Source: Rodentibacter myodis (GTDB taxonomy: Bacteria; Pseudomonadota; Gammaproteobacteria; Enterobacterales; Pasteurellaceae). Taken from it: 36,013 nucleotides of DNA. A program made the translations under genes and the position numbers. The notes under the pieces were generated by a model. The model searched no databases. It saw only the letters and a list, made by a program, of their open reading frames with translations, and was not told the origin of the DNA. This document shows positions 1 through 7,430 of this stretch, piece by piece; the stretch's first letter is position 1; each line of letters opens with the position of its first letter. The stretch lies in assembly GCF_001999305.1 (NCBI RefSeq), contig NZ_MLHQ01000036.1, forward strand, positions 1 to 36,013, given 5' to 3'.

Positions 1-19
1 CAATCAATCAATCAATCAA
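1..19 (+). repeat. CAAT tetranucleotide tract at window edge
   Basis: Four complete CAAT units followed by CAA, running off the left edge, so the true unit number is unknown. The tract is translated in the frame of the downstream glycosyltransferase, giving the repeating residues N-Q-S-I. In Haemophilus, CAAT tracts inside lipooligosaccharide genes such as lic1A, lic2A and lic3A cause translational on/off switching, because a change of one 4-bp unit shifts the frame. The same role here is inferred. Confidence 0.8.
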
Positions 20-1003
20 GTCAGCTTAAGTTTTATTGTTCCCGTTTACAACGTTGAGCAATACCTTTGTGAATGTTTAGATAGCCTTATCCATCAAAAT
101 ATCGATAAAGAAATCATCGTTATTAATGATGGTTCTACGGATAACAGCCTTGCTATCGCAATGGAATATTTTTCCCGCTATCCTTTTATTACCCTCATTA
201 ATCAGCATAACAAAGGACTTTCCGCTGCCCGCAATATCGGCTTAAAAGCAGCACGGGGACGTTACGTTTATTTCATTGATTCTGATGACTATGTGGTTGA
301 ACGGCACTTTGACGCAATTATCGACTTAGCCGACAAGTACCAAGTTGATGTATTAAACGGATTGAGACGGCATTTTAGTGAACAAGATCCCGAAGGCTAC
401 CTGCGCCCACCGGAATCCCCTAATCTTAAAAAACCGAATGATTGGGAATTAATAGACGGCTACACACACTTTGATCGAATGTTAAAACGGGATTGGGCAC
501 CGGGCATACATTACAGTATTTTTCGCACCAAATTTTTACGCCAACACCACATTTCCTTCCCCGAAGGTTTAACGGCAGAAGATACGCCTTTTACCATAGA
601 TGTTTATACTGCTAACGAAAATGTAAGGGTGATTGAAATCAATCGGGAATTTTACCGCTACCGCCAACGTGCAAACAGTATTACTACCACCGTAAACAAC
701 AGTACCCTTCTAAAAGATATTTTTAGTGTATGTGAAATCTTAGATAAACGGGTTGGTGGCTTTAACCATCGAATCAAAGCCATGTCTGATCCCGAATTAC
801 AGGCAAAATATCACAAAATAAGATTCAATATTATCCGTGTTGCCGCCATTATGTACGGCATTGCTTACCGCTACCAATACCTGAAATTTTCTCCCACATT
901 ACGGGAACAAACAAAACATTATTTCGCACCCCAAATTGTACAATTTATGCAGCAATATCTCCCTTATAAGGTTGATTTAGATCTGCTACAAAATCAAGAA
1001 TAG
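2..1003 (+). CDS. Family 2 glycosyltransferase, 5'-truncated by window, probably phase-variable
   Basis: The reading frame is open from base 2 through the CAAT tract to a TAG at 1001-1003, so the gene begins upstream of the window. The first methionine at 161 is internal, because the GT-A core lies before it. That core shows a nucleotide-sugar binding strand (FIVPVYNVEQYL), the NDGSTDNS motif, NKGLSAARNIGL and a DxD-like metal site in FIDSDDY. About 330 residues are visible. Family 2 enzymes of this kind transfer a sugar from a nucleotide donor to a growing glycan at the inner membrane. With the CAAT tract, a lipooligosaccharide outer-core role is the natural inference. The sugar and linkage cannot be read from sequence. 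A strong terminator follows 30 bases downstream. Confidence 0.85.
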   Translation, partial: NQSINQVSLSFIVPVYNVEQYLCECLDSLIHQNIDKEIIVINDGSTDNSLAIAMEYFSRYPFITLINQHNKGLSAARNIGLKAARGRYVYFIDSDDYVVERHFDAIIDLADKYQVDVLNGLRRHFSEQDPEGYLRPPESPNLKKPNDWELIDGYTHFDRMLKRDWAPGIHYSIFRTKFLRQHHISFPEGLTAEDTPFTIDVYTANENVRVIEINREFYRYRQRANSITTTVNNSTLLKDIFSVCEILDKRVGGFNHRIKAMSDPELQAKYHKIRFNIIRVAAIMYGIAYRYQYLKFSPTLREQTKHYFAPQIVQFMQQYLPYKVDLDLLQNQE

Positions 1004-1030
1004 TCATAAAAAATGAAGTGAAAAGGAATA

Positions 1031-1060
1031 AAAAAACGGCAAACCCTGCCGTTTTTTTAT
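1031..1060 (+). terminator. Rho-independent terminator after glycosyltransferase
   Basis: A-rich left flank, stem ACGGCA (1036-1041), loop AACCC, stem TGCCGT (1047-1052), then a run of T. The A run and T run can extend the stem. It separates the glycosyltransferase from the YjbR-like gene. Confidence 0.8.
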
Positions 1061-1119
1061 TCTCGCCATCTATCTTCATTTCACCTATAATTTCAACCCG
1101 TTTTTGTGAGGAAAATAAA

Positions 1120-1488
1120 ATGGATGTGATAACACTCCGCACTGAAATTGAACAACGTTACAGCACGCAAGCGGAATATTTATGGGCAAAATTTCCTGAC
1201 TATGCCGTCTTTCGCCATCAAAACAACCGCAAATGGTTTGCGATTCTTATGCCGCTGGAATCAACTAAACTTGGTATTAAAGAGGAAGGGAAAATAACAA
1301 TCATCACCTTAAAAGCCAAACTGGAAGAAATCGGTTCACTGCGAATGATGGAAGGCGTTTATCCCGCCTATCATATGAACAAAGAACATTGGCTAAGTCT
1401 CAATCTAAGCGAAATTGATCACAACCTATTGTTTGAATTACTTGATGAAAGTTTTACCTTAACCGCACAAAAACTTCGGAAAAAATGA
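1120..1488 (+). CDS. MmcQ/YjbR family protein
   Basis: A 122-residue protein beginning MDVITLRTEIEQRY. It resembles the MmcQ/YjbR (CyaY-like fold, double-wing) family: an N-terminal helix, the YAVFRHQNNRKWFAILM strand pair, and the C-terminal pattern H-W-L-S-L ... LLFELLDESF. The start at 1120 is preferred to an earlier in-frame ATG at 1018, because the region before 1120 contains the terminator of the previous gene and GTGAGGAAAATAAA gives a ribosome binding site. Family members are small and some bind DNA, but the cellular role is not settled. The stop overlaps an uptake signal (1488-1496). No partner gene is apparent. Confidence 0.8.
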   Translation: MDVITLRTEIEQRYSTQAEYLWAKFPDYAVFRHQNNRKWFAILMPLESTKLGIKEEGKITIITLKAKLEEIGSLRMMEGVYPAYHMNKEHWLSLNLSEIDHNLLFELLDESFTLTAQKLRKK

Positions 1489-1544
1489 CCGCACTTTCCC
1501 TTGTTCTGTTTTACAAATATTGTCTTCAAGGAAAACAAATAACG

Positions 1545-1625
1545 ATGAACACTTTTGTTACGATTGATTTTGAAACCGTATCCCCCGTAAAATTCAACAA
1601 TCGCAGGCAAAAAAAGCGGGATTGA
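1545..1625 (+). pseudogene. Possible remnant of a DnaQ-like 3'-5' exonuclease
   Basis: A 26-codon frame starting MNTFVTIDFET with an upstream AAGGAAAAC ribosome binding site, then unrelated residues and a TGA. FVTIDFET is the ExoI motif at the N terminus of DEDD (DnaQ/epsilon-type) exonucleases, which normally run to 160-240 residues. The rest of the 1489-1828 gap shows no continuation in any frame that I can recognise. It is either decay of an exonuclease gene with the body deleted, or a chance match. Confidence 0.3.
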
Positions 1626-1828
1626 TTTTGTCGCCCGGAAGAAAAACGCTGAATAAATTGACCGCAACTTTGTCCCCTATTTGGCAAAGAAAATTTCGAA
1701 GTAACTTCCCCTCCCTCTCATTCTTGAATTTTATTCATCAACCCATTAATTAATCCCGCCTTTATCCCAATAAAAACAACCGTTAAACTCAGCGCACTTT
1801 CGTTTAACCAACCATTAAGGAATGAATA

Positions 1829-2929
1829 ATGAAACTCAAAAAATTTCTTACCGTTACAACCCTTTCAATGATGATGGCAGGTGCTTTTGCCACAAATAAA
1901 GCACCATTGCAAATTGCCGAGCAGGGTAGTTTTACCGTTGGCGGAAGTTATGTCACCCACGAAGGAACATTCAGCCAAGAAAATTTCATTGCACCAAACG
2001 GGCAACGTGCCTATGGTGATTTTGCCTATGTAAAATATCAAAAACCGGTCAACGCCAAAAAATTACCGCTTATTTTTCAACACGGTGGCGCACAATCCTC
2101 CCGCACTTGGGAAAGTACGGTAGATGGTCGTGAGGGCTTCGATACATTATTTGTACGCAAAGGCTTTGGCGTTTATTTGCTTGATCAACCCCGTAGCGGT
2201 AAATCAAATTTATCCACAAAAGCATTAGATCCGGCAACCCCTTGGGCGAGCAATCCTATGTATGGGGATAAAACCTTCTATATTCTTTCCCGTATCGGGC
2301 ATTTTGAAAGCGACAAAGCCGTACCCAATGCCCAATTCCCTGAAGGCGAAGCCGCTTATCAAGCCTTTCAGCAATCTTGGACAATTGGCAGCGGCCCGCT
2401 GGATAATGACTTAAATGCCGATGTGTTGGCAGAATTGGCAAACCAACAAAAAGACGGTGCAATACTGGTAACCCACTCTATGGGCGGCACAATCGGCTGG
2501 CGTGCGGCAATACGTTCCCCAAATGTGAAAGCCATTGTGTCTTATGAACCGGGCGGCACACCTTTTGTTTTCCCTGAAACAGAAATGCCGAAAATCACCA
2601 AAGCAAAATTTGAACATTTAAGTGCCTCGGCGATGGGCGTGCCAATGCGTGATTTCAAAAAATTGACCCAAATCCCTATCGTGTTGTACTACGGTGACTA
2701 TATTAAACTCGGCTCGGACAATGTGGGCGAAGATAAATGGGGAACGGAATTTGCGATGGCAAAACAATTTGTGGACACCATCAACCGCCACAGCGGCGAT
2801 GCCACCCTTGTTTATCTACCTGAAATTGGCATTAAAGGCAATTCCCATTTCTTAATGGGCGAGAAAAACAACACTCAGCTGGCAGATTTAATGGAAAGCT
2901 GGTTGAAGGAAAAAGGGTTGGATAAGTAA
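1829..2929 (+). CDS. Secreted alpha/beta hydrolase (esterase-713-like)
   Basis: A 366-residue protein with an N-terminal signal peptide (MKLKKFLTVTTLSMMMAGAFA, cleavage near residue 21). Next come an oxyanion-loop region (FQHGGAQSSRTWES, about 84-97), the strand VYLLDQPRSGKS and the nucleophile elbow THSMGG with Ser217. A late His340 in NSHFLMG is the likely catalytic histidine. The overall pattern matches esterase-713-like alpha/beta hydrolases; substrates are mostly unknown. The start is supported by AAGGAATGAATAATG spacing. The gene stands alone: the next gene is on the opposite strand and no operon partner is close. It is predicted to act in the periplasm. Confidence is high for the fold and low for the substrate. 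Confidence 0.85.
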   Translation: MKLKKFLTVTTLSMMMAGAFATNKAPLQIAEQGSFTVGGSYVTHEGTFSQENFIAPNGQRAYGDFAYVKYQKPVNAKKLPLIFQHGGAQSSRTWESTVDGREGFDTLFVRKGFGVYLLDQPRSGKSNLSTKALDPATPWASNPMYGDKTFYILSRIGHFESDKAVPNAQFPEGEAAYQAFQQSWTIGSGPLDNDLNADVLAELANQQKDGAILVTHSMGGTIGWRAAIRSPNVKAIVSYEPGGTPFVFPETEMPKITKAKFEHLSASAMGVPMRDFKKLTQIPIVLYYGDYIKLGSDNVGEDKWGTEFAMAKQFVDTINRHSGDATLVYLPEIGIKGNSHFLMGEKNNTQLADLMESWLKEKGLDK

Positions 2930-3064
2930 TTCGATATTATGTCACAAGCATACAAAGTCGAAGGAATGTAAAAATAGGAACAGATATTCCGTGCCCTAAT
3001 TTAAAAATTCCCATAATTTCAAGAAAGCACTATACAATATTGAGTAATTTCTCCAAAACTTAAT

Positions 3065-3094
3065 AAAAAATGACCGCACTTTAACGTGCGGTCA
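3065..3094 (-). terminator. Terminator made from an inverted uptake-signal pair
   Basis: Stem TGACCGCAC (3071-3079), loop TTTAAC, stem GTGCGGTCA (3086-3094). Read on the minus strand the hairpin is followed by TTTTTTATTA. It lies just beyond the stop of the minus-strand dehydrogenase, and its arms are uptake signal cores. Confidence 0.8.
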
Positions 3095-3105
3095 TACTTT
3101 AATGG

Positions 3106-3855
3106 CTACCAAGGTTGCGTGGTTGGGCCTAAGGTAAATTCGCTGATGTTTGTATCTTCCGGTTGGGAAAGGGCAAAAGCTACTACGTTTGCTACACGTT
3201 CTGCCGGAATTTCAAAGTTATCATAAAGTTCACGATAGCCCTTAGAAGTCGCTTCATTGGTGATGTGATCTACCAATTCCGATTGCACGGCGGCAGGGTA
3301 AATGGTGGCGGTGCGAATGTTTGTTCCTGCTTGAGCCGACTCCATACGCAAACCTTCCATAATGGCTTTTACCGCCCATTTTGTACCGCAGTACACGCTC
3401 GCTCCCGGGTACACTTTTAAGCCTGCCACAGAAGATACCGCCAAAATATGTCCTGATTTTTGTGCTTCAAAGGTTGGTAACACGGCAGCGATTCCGTTTA
3501 ACACCCCTTTGATATTCACATCCACCATCGCATTCCAGTTATGGGTTTCTAACGCTGAAAGCGGGGAATTTGGCATTAACCCTGCATTTAAGAAAATGGC
3601 ATCCACTTTGCCAAAGGTCGCTTTCGCCAATTCTACCAACGCAGCATTATCTTCTGCTTTGACGACATCGGTAACCCGATACACCGCTTCACCGCCTTTG
3701 GCTTTAATGTTCTCCACAATCGCCTGTAATTTTGCTTCACGGCGCGCGCCCAATACTAATTTTGCGCCATTTTCCGCTAATTTATAAGCAGTTGCTTCGC
3801 CAATGCCCGATGAAGCCCCGGTGATGATCACTACTTTATTTTGAATATTATTCAT
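3106..3855 (-). CDS. Short-chain dehydrogenase/reductase
   Basis: A 249-residue classical SDR. It has the cofactor-binding TGASSGIG motif at 12-19, LNAG at 89-92, active-site serines in VSSVAG (141-142) and YCGTK with Tyr155 and Lys159. These are the features of an NAD(P)H-dependent oxidoreductase acting on small carbonyl or alcohol substrates in the cytoplasm. ARR at the end of the second strand suggests NADPH preference (inference). The closest family image is the YdfG-like serine/3-hydroxy acid dehydrogenase or NADP-dependent oxidoreductase group, but I would not assign a substrate. It is transcribed in the same direction as the acetyltransferase, cyclophilin-like and hydrolase genes upstream, with about 96 bp between it and the acetyltransferase. 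Confidence 0.9.
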   Translation of the reverse strand: MNNIQNKVVIITGASSGIGEATAYKLAENGAKLVLGARREAKLQAIVENIKAKGGEAVYRVTDVVKAEDNAALVELAKATFGKVDAIFLNAGLMPNSPLSALETHNWNAMVDVNIKGVLNGIAAVLPTFEAQKSGHILAVSSVAGLKVYPGASVYCGTKWAVKAIMEGLRMESAQAGTNIRTATIYPAAVQSELVDHITNEATSKGYRELYDNFEIPAERVANVVAFALSQPEDTNISEFTLGPTTQPW

Positions 3856-3951
3856 TGTTGTACTCCTGTTTTTGATTTGAATAAGGTTATTTTAACCATT
3901 TTTATTAGGTTTGATTAGCCTAAAAATAATAAAAAGAGGATTAGTTAAAAA

Positions 3952-4524
3952 CTAACAATTAATCATCTTTATCACTTTTGCCGGCACACCGCCCACTATG
4001 CTATTGGTTGGCACATCTTTGGTTACCACCGCACCTGCCGCAATCACGGCATTATCACCAATGGTTACGCCGGCTAAAATCGTGGCATTTGAACCAATCC
4101 AAACATTCTTACCAATGTGGACGGGCGCAGCGTAGGTTGTGCCTCGTGTATCAAGGGTTAAACCGTGGTTAAGGGTGGCGATATTGACATTCATTCCAAT
4201 CATCGTGCCATCGCCAATAAAAATGCCGCCACGATCTTGGAAAGAACAACCCGTGTTGAAAAACACATTTTTGCCAATGTGAATATTTTTGCCGAAATCC
4301 GTGTGAAACGGCGGAAAGCAAAGAAAACTTTCATCAATGGGCAAATCCGTTAATTGACGAAAAAGTTCAACAATTTCCGCTTTGGTATGAAATTCACCAT
4401 TCAATTTTTGGGTGATCTTTTGAGCGTCAAAGGCACATTCCATCAATAATCCGTGTAAGGCGGTATCTTCCGCCCGAATGGCATTGCCGGCACGGCAAAA
4501 TTCAATAAAATCTTGTTTATTCAT
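3952..4524 (-). CDS. Hexapeptide-repeat sugar O-acetyltransferase (LacA/Maa/NodL type)
   Basis: A 190-residue left-handed beta-helix acyltransferase. An N-terminal helical Mac-like segment (about 1-60) precedes hexapeptide repeats: [43 protein letters not shown] and [13 protein letters not shown]. The conserved ending [16 protein letters not shown] follows. The catalytic histidine is in TLNHGL. Such enzymes transfer acetyl from acetyl-CoA to maltose, galactosides or related acceptors, in the cytoplasm as trimers. The gene overlaps the stop of the cyclophilin-like gene by one base (TAATG), so the two are translationally coupled. The acceptor is unknown. No sugar genes lie next to it, so a detoxification or general role is equally possible. 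Confidence 0.88.
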   Translation of the reverse strand: MNKQDFIEFCRAGNAIRAEDTALHGLLMECAFDAQKITQKLNGEFHTKAEIVELFRQLTDLPIDESFLCFPPFHTDFGKNIHIGKNVFFNTGCSFQDRGGIFIGDGTMIGMNVNIATLNHGLTLDTRGTTYAAPVHIGKNVWIGSNATILAGVTIGDNAVIAAGAVVTKDVPTNSIVGGVPAKVIKMINC

Positions 4525-4925
4525 TATTCCGCCCGTTCAAATTTTATCTGCGTTGATTGTGAAAGTGCGGTCAAATCGCCGTTAAATTTTCCCATATAAA
4601 TTAAGCCCGGGGCGTAAGGGCCTTTATCCAAAAACATCGCAATGTTTCCCCAAGGGGCATAATAAGCAATGTCGCCTGTTTTGCCTGTATAAGCGACAGG
4701 GGCGTTTTGCGTGCTGAGTTTTTCTTTCAAATACACCACTTTTTCATTGCTGCCATAGTTATCCAAGGTTGAAGTCACCGGAAGTTGTTGCCAAAAACTT
4801 TGGCTGGTGGGGTTGTTTGCAAGGGTAGCGGAATAAACACCGCTATCAAGGGTAATTTTTACGTTCATTTCTGCACCTGCCGATAAACTCACGAAGCCGA
4901 ATAAAAGGATCAATAAGGTTTTCAT
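4524..4925 (-). CDS. Exported cyclophilin-like fold protein
   Basis: A 133-residue protein with a signal peptide ([18 protein letters not shown]). The mature part resembles the bacterial cyclophilin-like family (Cyclophil_like type), with pattern [12 protein letters not shown] ... [11 protein letters not shown] ... [15 protein letters not shown] ... LIYMGKF. These proteins have the cyclophilin barrel but usually lack the prolyl isomerase active-site residues, and their function is unknown. An uptake signal (4563-4571) lies inside the coding region near the C terminus. It overlaps the acetyltransferase gene by one base and starts 49 bp after the hydrolase stop, so the three may be one transcript. 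Confidence 0.85.
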   Translation of the reverse strand: MKTLLILLFGFVSLSAGAEMNVKITLDSGVYSATLANNPTSQSFWQQLPVTSTLDNYGSNEKVVYLKEKLSTQNAPVAYTGKTGDIAYYAPWGNIAMFLDKGPYAPGLIYMGKFNGDLTALSQSTQIKFERAE

Positions 4926-4946
4926 TTCATAAAATCGCTCATCAAT

Positions 4947-4969
4947 TTGACCGCACTTTAGGCGGTCAA
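4947..4969 (-). terminator. Uptake-signal hairpin between hydrolase and cyclophilin-like gene
   Basis: Stem TTGACCGC (4947-4954), 7-base loop, stem GCGGTCAA (4962-4969), containing one perfect uptake core. On the minus strand it is followed by ATTGATGAGCG, not a T run, so it is at most an attenuator and may be only an uptake site. Confidence 0.35.
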
Positions 4970-4974
4970 GGGGG

Positions 4975-6117
4975 TTATTTTAAGTTGGCTTTGAAAAATG
5001 CCTCAAATTTATCATACGGAATTTTATTTGCTTGGTTATCGTATAAATCCACGTGCGTAGCGTTTGGTACAATATAAAGTTCTTTATTTTTTGAACCGAG
5101 CGATTGGAAGGCTTCTTCCCCAAAATAACGGGAATGGGCTTTCTCGCCGTGAACCACCAACGCAGGGGCTTTTAACTCGCCGGCACGTTGTAAAATCGGC
5201 ATATTGATAAACGCAAGCGGTGTGGTTTTTGACCAGCCGCCATTTGAATTCACCGAACGAGCGTGATAACCCCGTTCCGTTTTGTAATAATCCGCATATT
5301 CTTTCACCATTTTTGGCGTGTCGGCGGTTTGTTCGCTTGGAGCAGGTAAGTGATCTTTTTTCTCCACATAGGCGGTTTTGCCACTTTCCGCATCTGCCCA
5401 ACGTTGCAGGTTCAACGCCTGTTTCATTTGGTAACGTCCTTCAGCATTTTGTGCAGGTTTTCTATCGTAGGTTCCCTGTGCGTTTGGCGTGAAGTCAATT
5501 TCATAGCCGTTTGCCATTACTTTTGTCATATCATACATTGTGCTTACTGCCACGGCTTTAACACGGGTGTCGGCAACGGCAGCATTCAAGGCAAATCCAC
5601 CCCAACCACAAATTCCTAAAATCCCGATTTCATCACGATTAACAATATCCTGTGTGCCTAAAAAATCCACCGCCGCACTAAAATCTTCCGTGGCAATTTC
5701 AGGGCTGGCAATATTGCGAGGCTCGCCGCCACTTTCGCCACTGTACGAACCATCAAAAGCCAAGGTAACAAAACCACGTTCCGCCAAGGTTTGCGCATAT
5801 AATCCCGAAGATTGTTCTTTCACCGCGCCGAACGGGCCACTCACCGCAATGGCAGGTAATTTTCCCTTAGCATTTTTCGGCACATAAAGATCGGCGGCTA
5901 AGGTGATCCCATAGCGATTTTTAAAGGTAACTTTACGATGTTCCACTTTGTCCGATTTTGGAAATTTTTTATCCCACTGTTGGGTTAATTGAATATGCTG
6001 TGCAGGTATTTCAATTGCTGTTGCATTTTGTGGTAATGAAGCCATTGCGTTTCCTCCGAGAAATGCTGAGCCTAACATCGCGATAAGTGCGGTCTTTTTG
6101 AAAAGTGTTTTTGTCAT
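4975..6117 (-). CDS. Exported alpha/beta hydrolase (YcjY-like group)
   Basis: A 380-residue protein with a signal peptide (about 1-26, ending NAMA). The alpha/beta hydrolase fold shows ADLYVPKNA, the strand VTLAFDGSYSGESGG, and an elbow region GILGICGWGG (165-174). YDMTKVM follows, then LVVHGEKAHSRYF and a late histidine His355 in PNATHVDLYD. The group is related to YcjY and dienelactone hydrolase-like proteins. The elbow carries Cys170 and Trp172 where a serine would be expected, so the chemistry is uncertain. It is divergent from a LysR gene at 6345, the usual arrangement for a regulated enzyme. RBS AAGGAAA precedes the ATG. Confidence 0.87.
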   Translation of the reverse strand: MTKTLFKKTALIAMLGSAFLGGNAMASLPQNATAIEIPAQHIQLTQQWDKKFPKSDKVEHRKVTFKNRYGITLAADLYVPKNAKGKLPAIAVSGPFGAVKEQSSGLYAQTLAERGFVTLAFDGSYSGESGGEPRNIASPEIATEDFSAAVDFLGTQDIVNRDEIGILGICGWGGFALNAAVADTRVKAVAVSTMYDMTKVMANGYEIDFTPNAQGTYDRKPAQNAEGRYQMKQALNLQRWADAESGKTAYVEKKDHLPAPSEQTADTPKMVKEYADYYKTERGYHARSVNSNGGWSKTTPLAFINMPILQRAGELKAPALVVHGEKAHSRYFGEEAFQSLGSKNKELYIVPNATHVDLYDNQANKIPYDKFEAFFKANLK

Positions 6118-6168
6118 TTTTCTTTCCTTATGATATTTAACTTATTGAAATTGTTTGATTTTTAATGC

Positions 6169-6187
6169 GGACGCGAGCATCGCGTCC
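6169..6187. repeat. Intergenic hairpin, family member 1
   Basis: Perfect 8-bp stem GGACGCGA / TCGCGTCC with loop GCA, between the divergent hydrolase and LysR genes. Read on the minus strand it begins TAGGGACGCGATGC. It resembles hairpins at 14852 and 28569. There is no T run on either side, so it is unlikely to be a terminator. Confidence 0.5.
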
Positions 6188-6344
6188 CTACCAATCAGGT
6201 TATTTGGGGTTTGTACGTTTGCGATATTCGGGAAATTTTTAATCGTTCCTTTCATATAGTGATGATGTGCATTTTAAATGGCTGGACTATTTCAAGTAAA
6301 TTTGCAAAAATGGTTTTCACAATTTCTAAAAATGAAATAATGGA

Positions 6345-7247
6345 ATGAATAATCGTTTTGAAACCTTAAAAGTCTTTTGTTCCCTTGCCGAAACCTTACA
6401 ATTTAAACAAACTGCCAATCGCCTTGCGGTATCGCCGCCTGTGGTTACCCGTTTAATTGCGGAATTGGAAGATTATTTGGGTGAACCGTTATTTCAACGC
6501 AACACCCGCCAAGTGAGGCTTACCGATTTTGGTGAACAATTTTTGCCGCAAGCCCAACAATTATTAGCAGACAGTGAACGCCTATTTGTGCCAAGCAAAC
6601 AACGTTCGGCAGATGAAATGAGCGGTATCGTGCGAATTACGGTGCCGAGCTGGCGGATTAACGATTCGATTTTGGCAAAACTTTTGACCGCACTTTCCCC
6701 TTATCCCAATCTGATTATTGACTGGCGGGACGATATGAACAAATTGGATAGTGTCAGCCATCGCATTGATATTGGCGTGCGGATTGGCTTAGAACCTGAT
6801 CCCCATTTTATCGTGCGGAAAATTACTGAAATCGGAGATGTGTTGGTTGCCGCGCCAAGCCTGTTGCAACGTTTGGGCGAGCCAACTTCCTTGGCGGATT
6901 TAGAACAACGTTTCCCCTTTGCAGCCATAATCAACCCTGCCACGGGACGGGCTTGGCATTTTCCGCTAAACGACAAATACACGCTCAAACCACGTCATAT
7001 CAGTTTCCAAAGTGCCGATATTTATAGTGGTTTACAGGCGATTTTGTGTGGAAGTGCGGTGGGTTTGGTGAGTGATTTTATTGCCAAACCCTATTTGCAA
7101 TCAGGTGAATTACGCCCACTTTTTAGCGAGGTTGAAATTCAAAAATGGCAGCTGTTTTTGTATCGCCCCTACGAAACCATTACGCCGCCACGCGTGCTAA
7201 AAGTGTTTGAATTGTTGGAAGGGATTTTGAGAGAAACCTTTGACTGA
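6345..7247 (+). CDS. LysR-family transcriptional regulator
   Basis: A 300-residue LysR protein. The N-terminal winged helix-turn-helix (about 1-60) shows FCSLAETLQFKQTANRL, SPPVVTRLIAELE and LGEPLFQRNTRQVRLT. The effector-binding domain runs from about 90 to the end. It is divergent from the exported hydrolase at 6117, which it probably controls. Two uptake cores (6687-6695 and 7052-7060) lie inside the coding sequence, unusual but tolerated. The ligand is unknown. The ribosome binding site is weak, but the start matches the LysR N terminus. Confidence 0.9.
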   Translation: MNNRFETLKVFCSLAETLQFKQTANRLAVSPPVVTRLIAELEDYLGEPLFQRNTRQVRLTDFGEQFLPQAQQLLADSERLFVPSKQRSADEMSGIVRITVPSWRINDSILAKLLTALSPYPNLIIDWRDDMNKLDSVSHRIDIGVRIGLEPDPHFIVRKITEIGDVLVAAPSLLQRLGEPTSLADLEQRFPFAAIINPATGRAWHFPLNDKYTLKPRHISFQSADIYSGLQAILCGSAVGLVSDFIAKPYLQSGELRPLFSEVEIQKWQLFLYRPYETITPPRVLKVFELLEGILRETFD

Positions 7248-7335
7248 TTTTCCTGTGTTATATCATAGGGGCAAAGGTTGCAACGGTATTCATAAAAACA
7301 GAAAAAACCAACCGCGCTATTATTTATACTAAGAA

Positions 7336-7351
7336 CTTGATCTTGCTCACG
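7336..7351 (+). promoter_or_regulatory. Candidate CRP site upstream of the mannose PTS operon
   Basis: CTTGA-N6-TCACG against the CRP consensus TGTGA-N6-TCACA (3 of 5 and 4 of 5), about 80 bp before the EIIAB start. cAMP-CRP control of PTS operons is well known. The site itself is only a pattern match. Confidence 0.35.
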
Positions 7352-7430
7352 TTTTTTTATTTTTTCATATTGAGCTGCACAATCATTTACATTATGCTTG
7401 CGCCGTTTTTTTTAAACTTAGGAGTAACCA

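Noticed and set aside
1-19. CRISPR or satellite origin for the CAAT tract
   Set aside because: Four-base units in frame with a glycosyltransferase are the classic contingency-locus design, and there are no spacers.
1018-1119. Longer start for the YjbR-like protein
   Set aside because: The extra part is the terminator of the previous gene translated; 1120 has the ribosome binding site.
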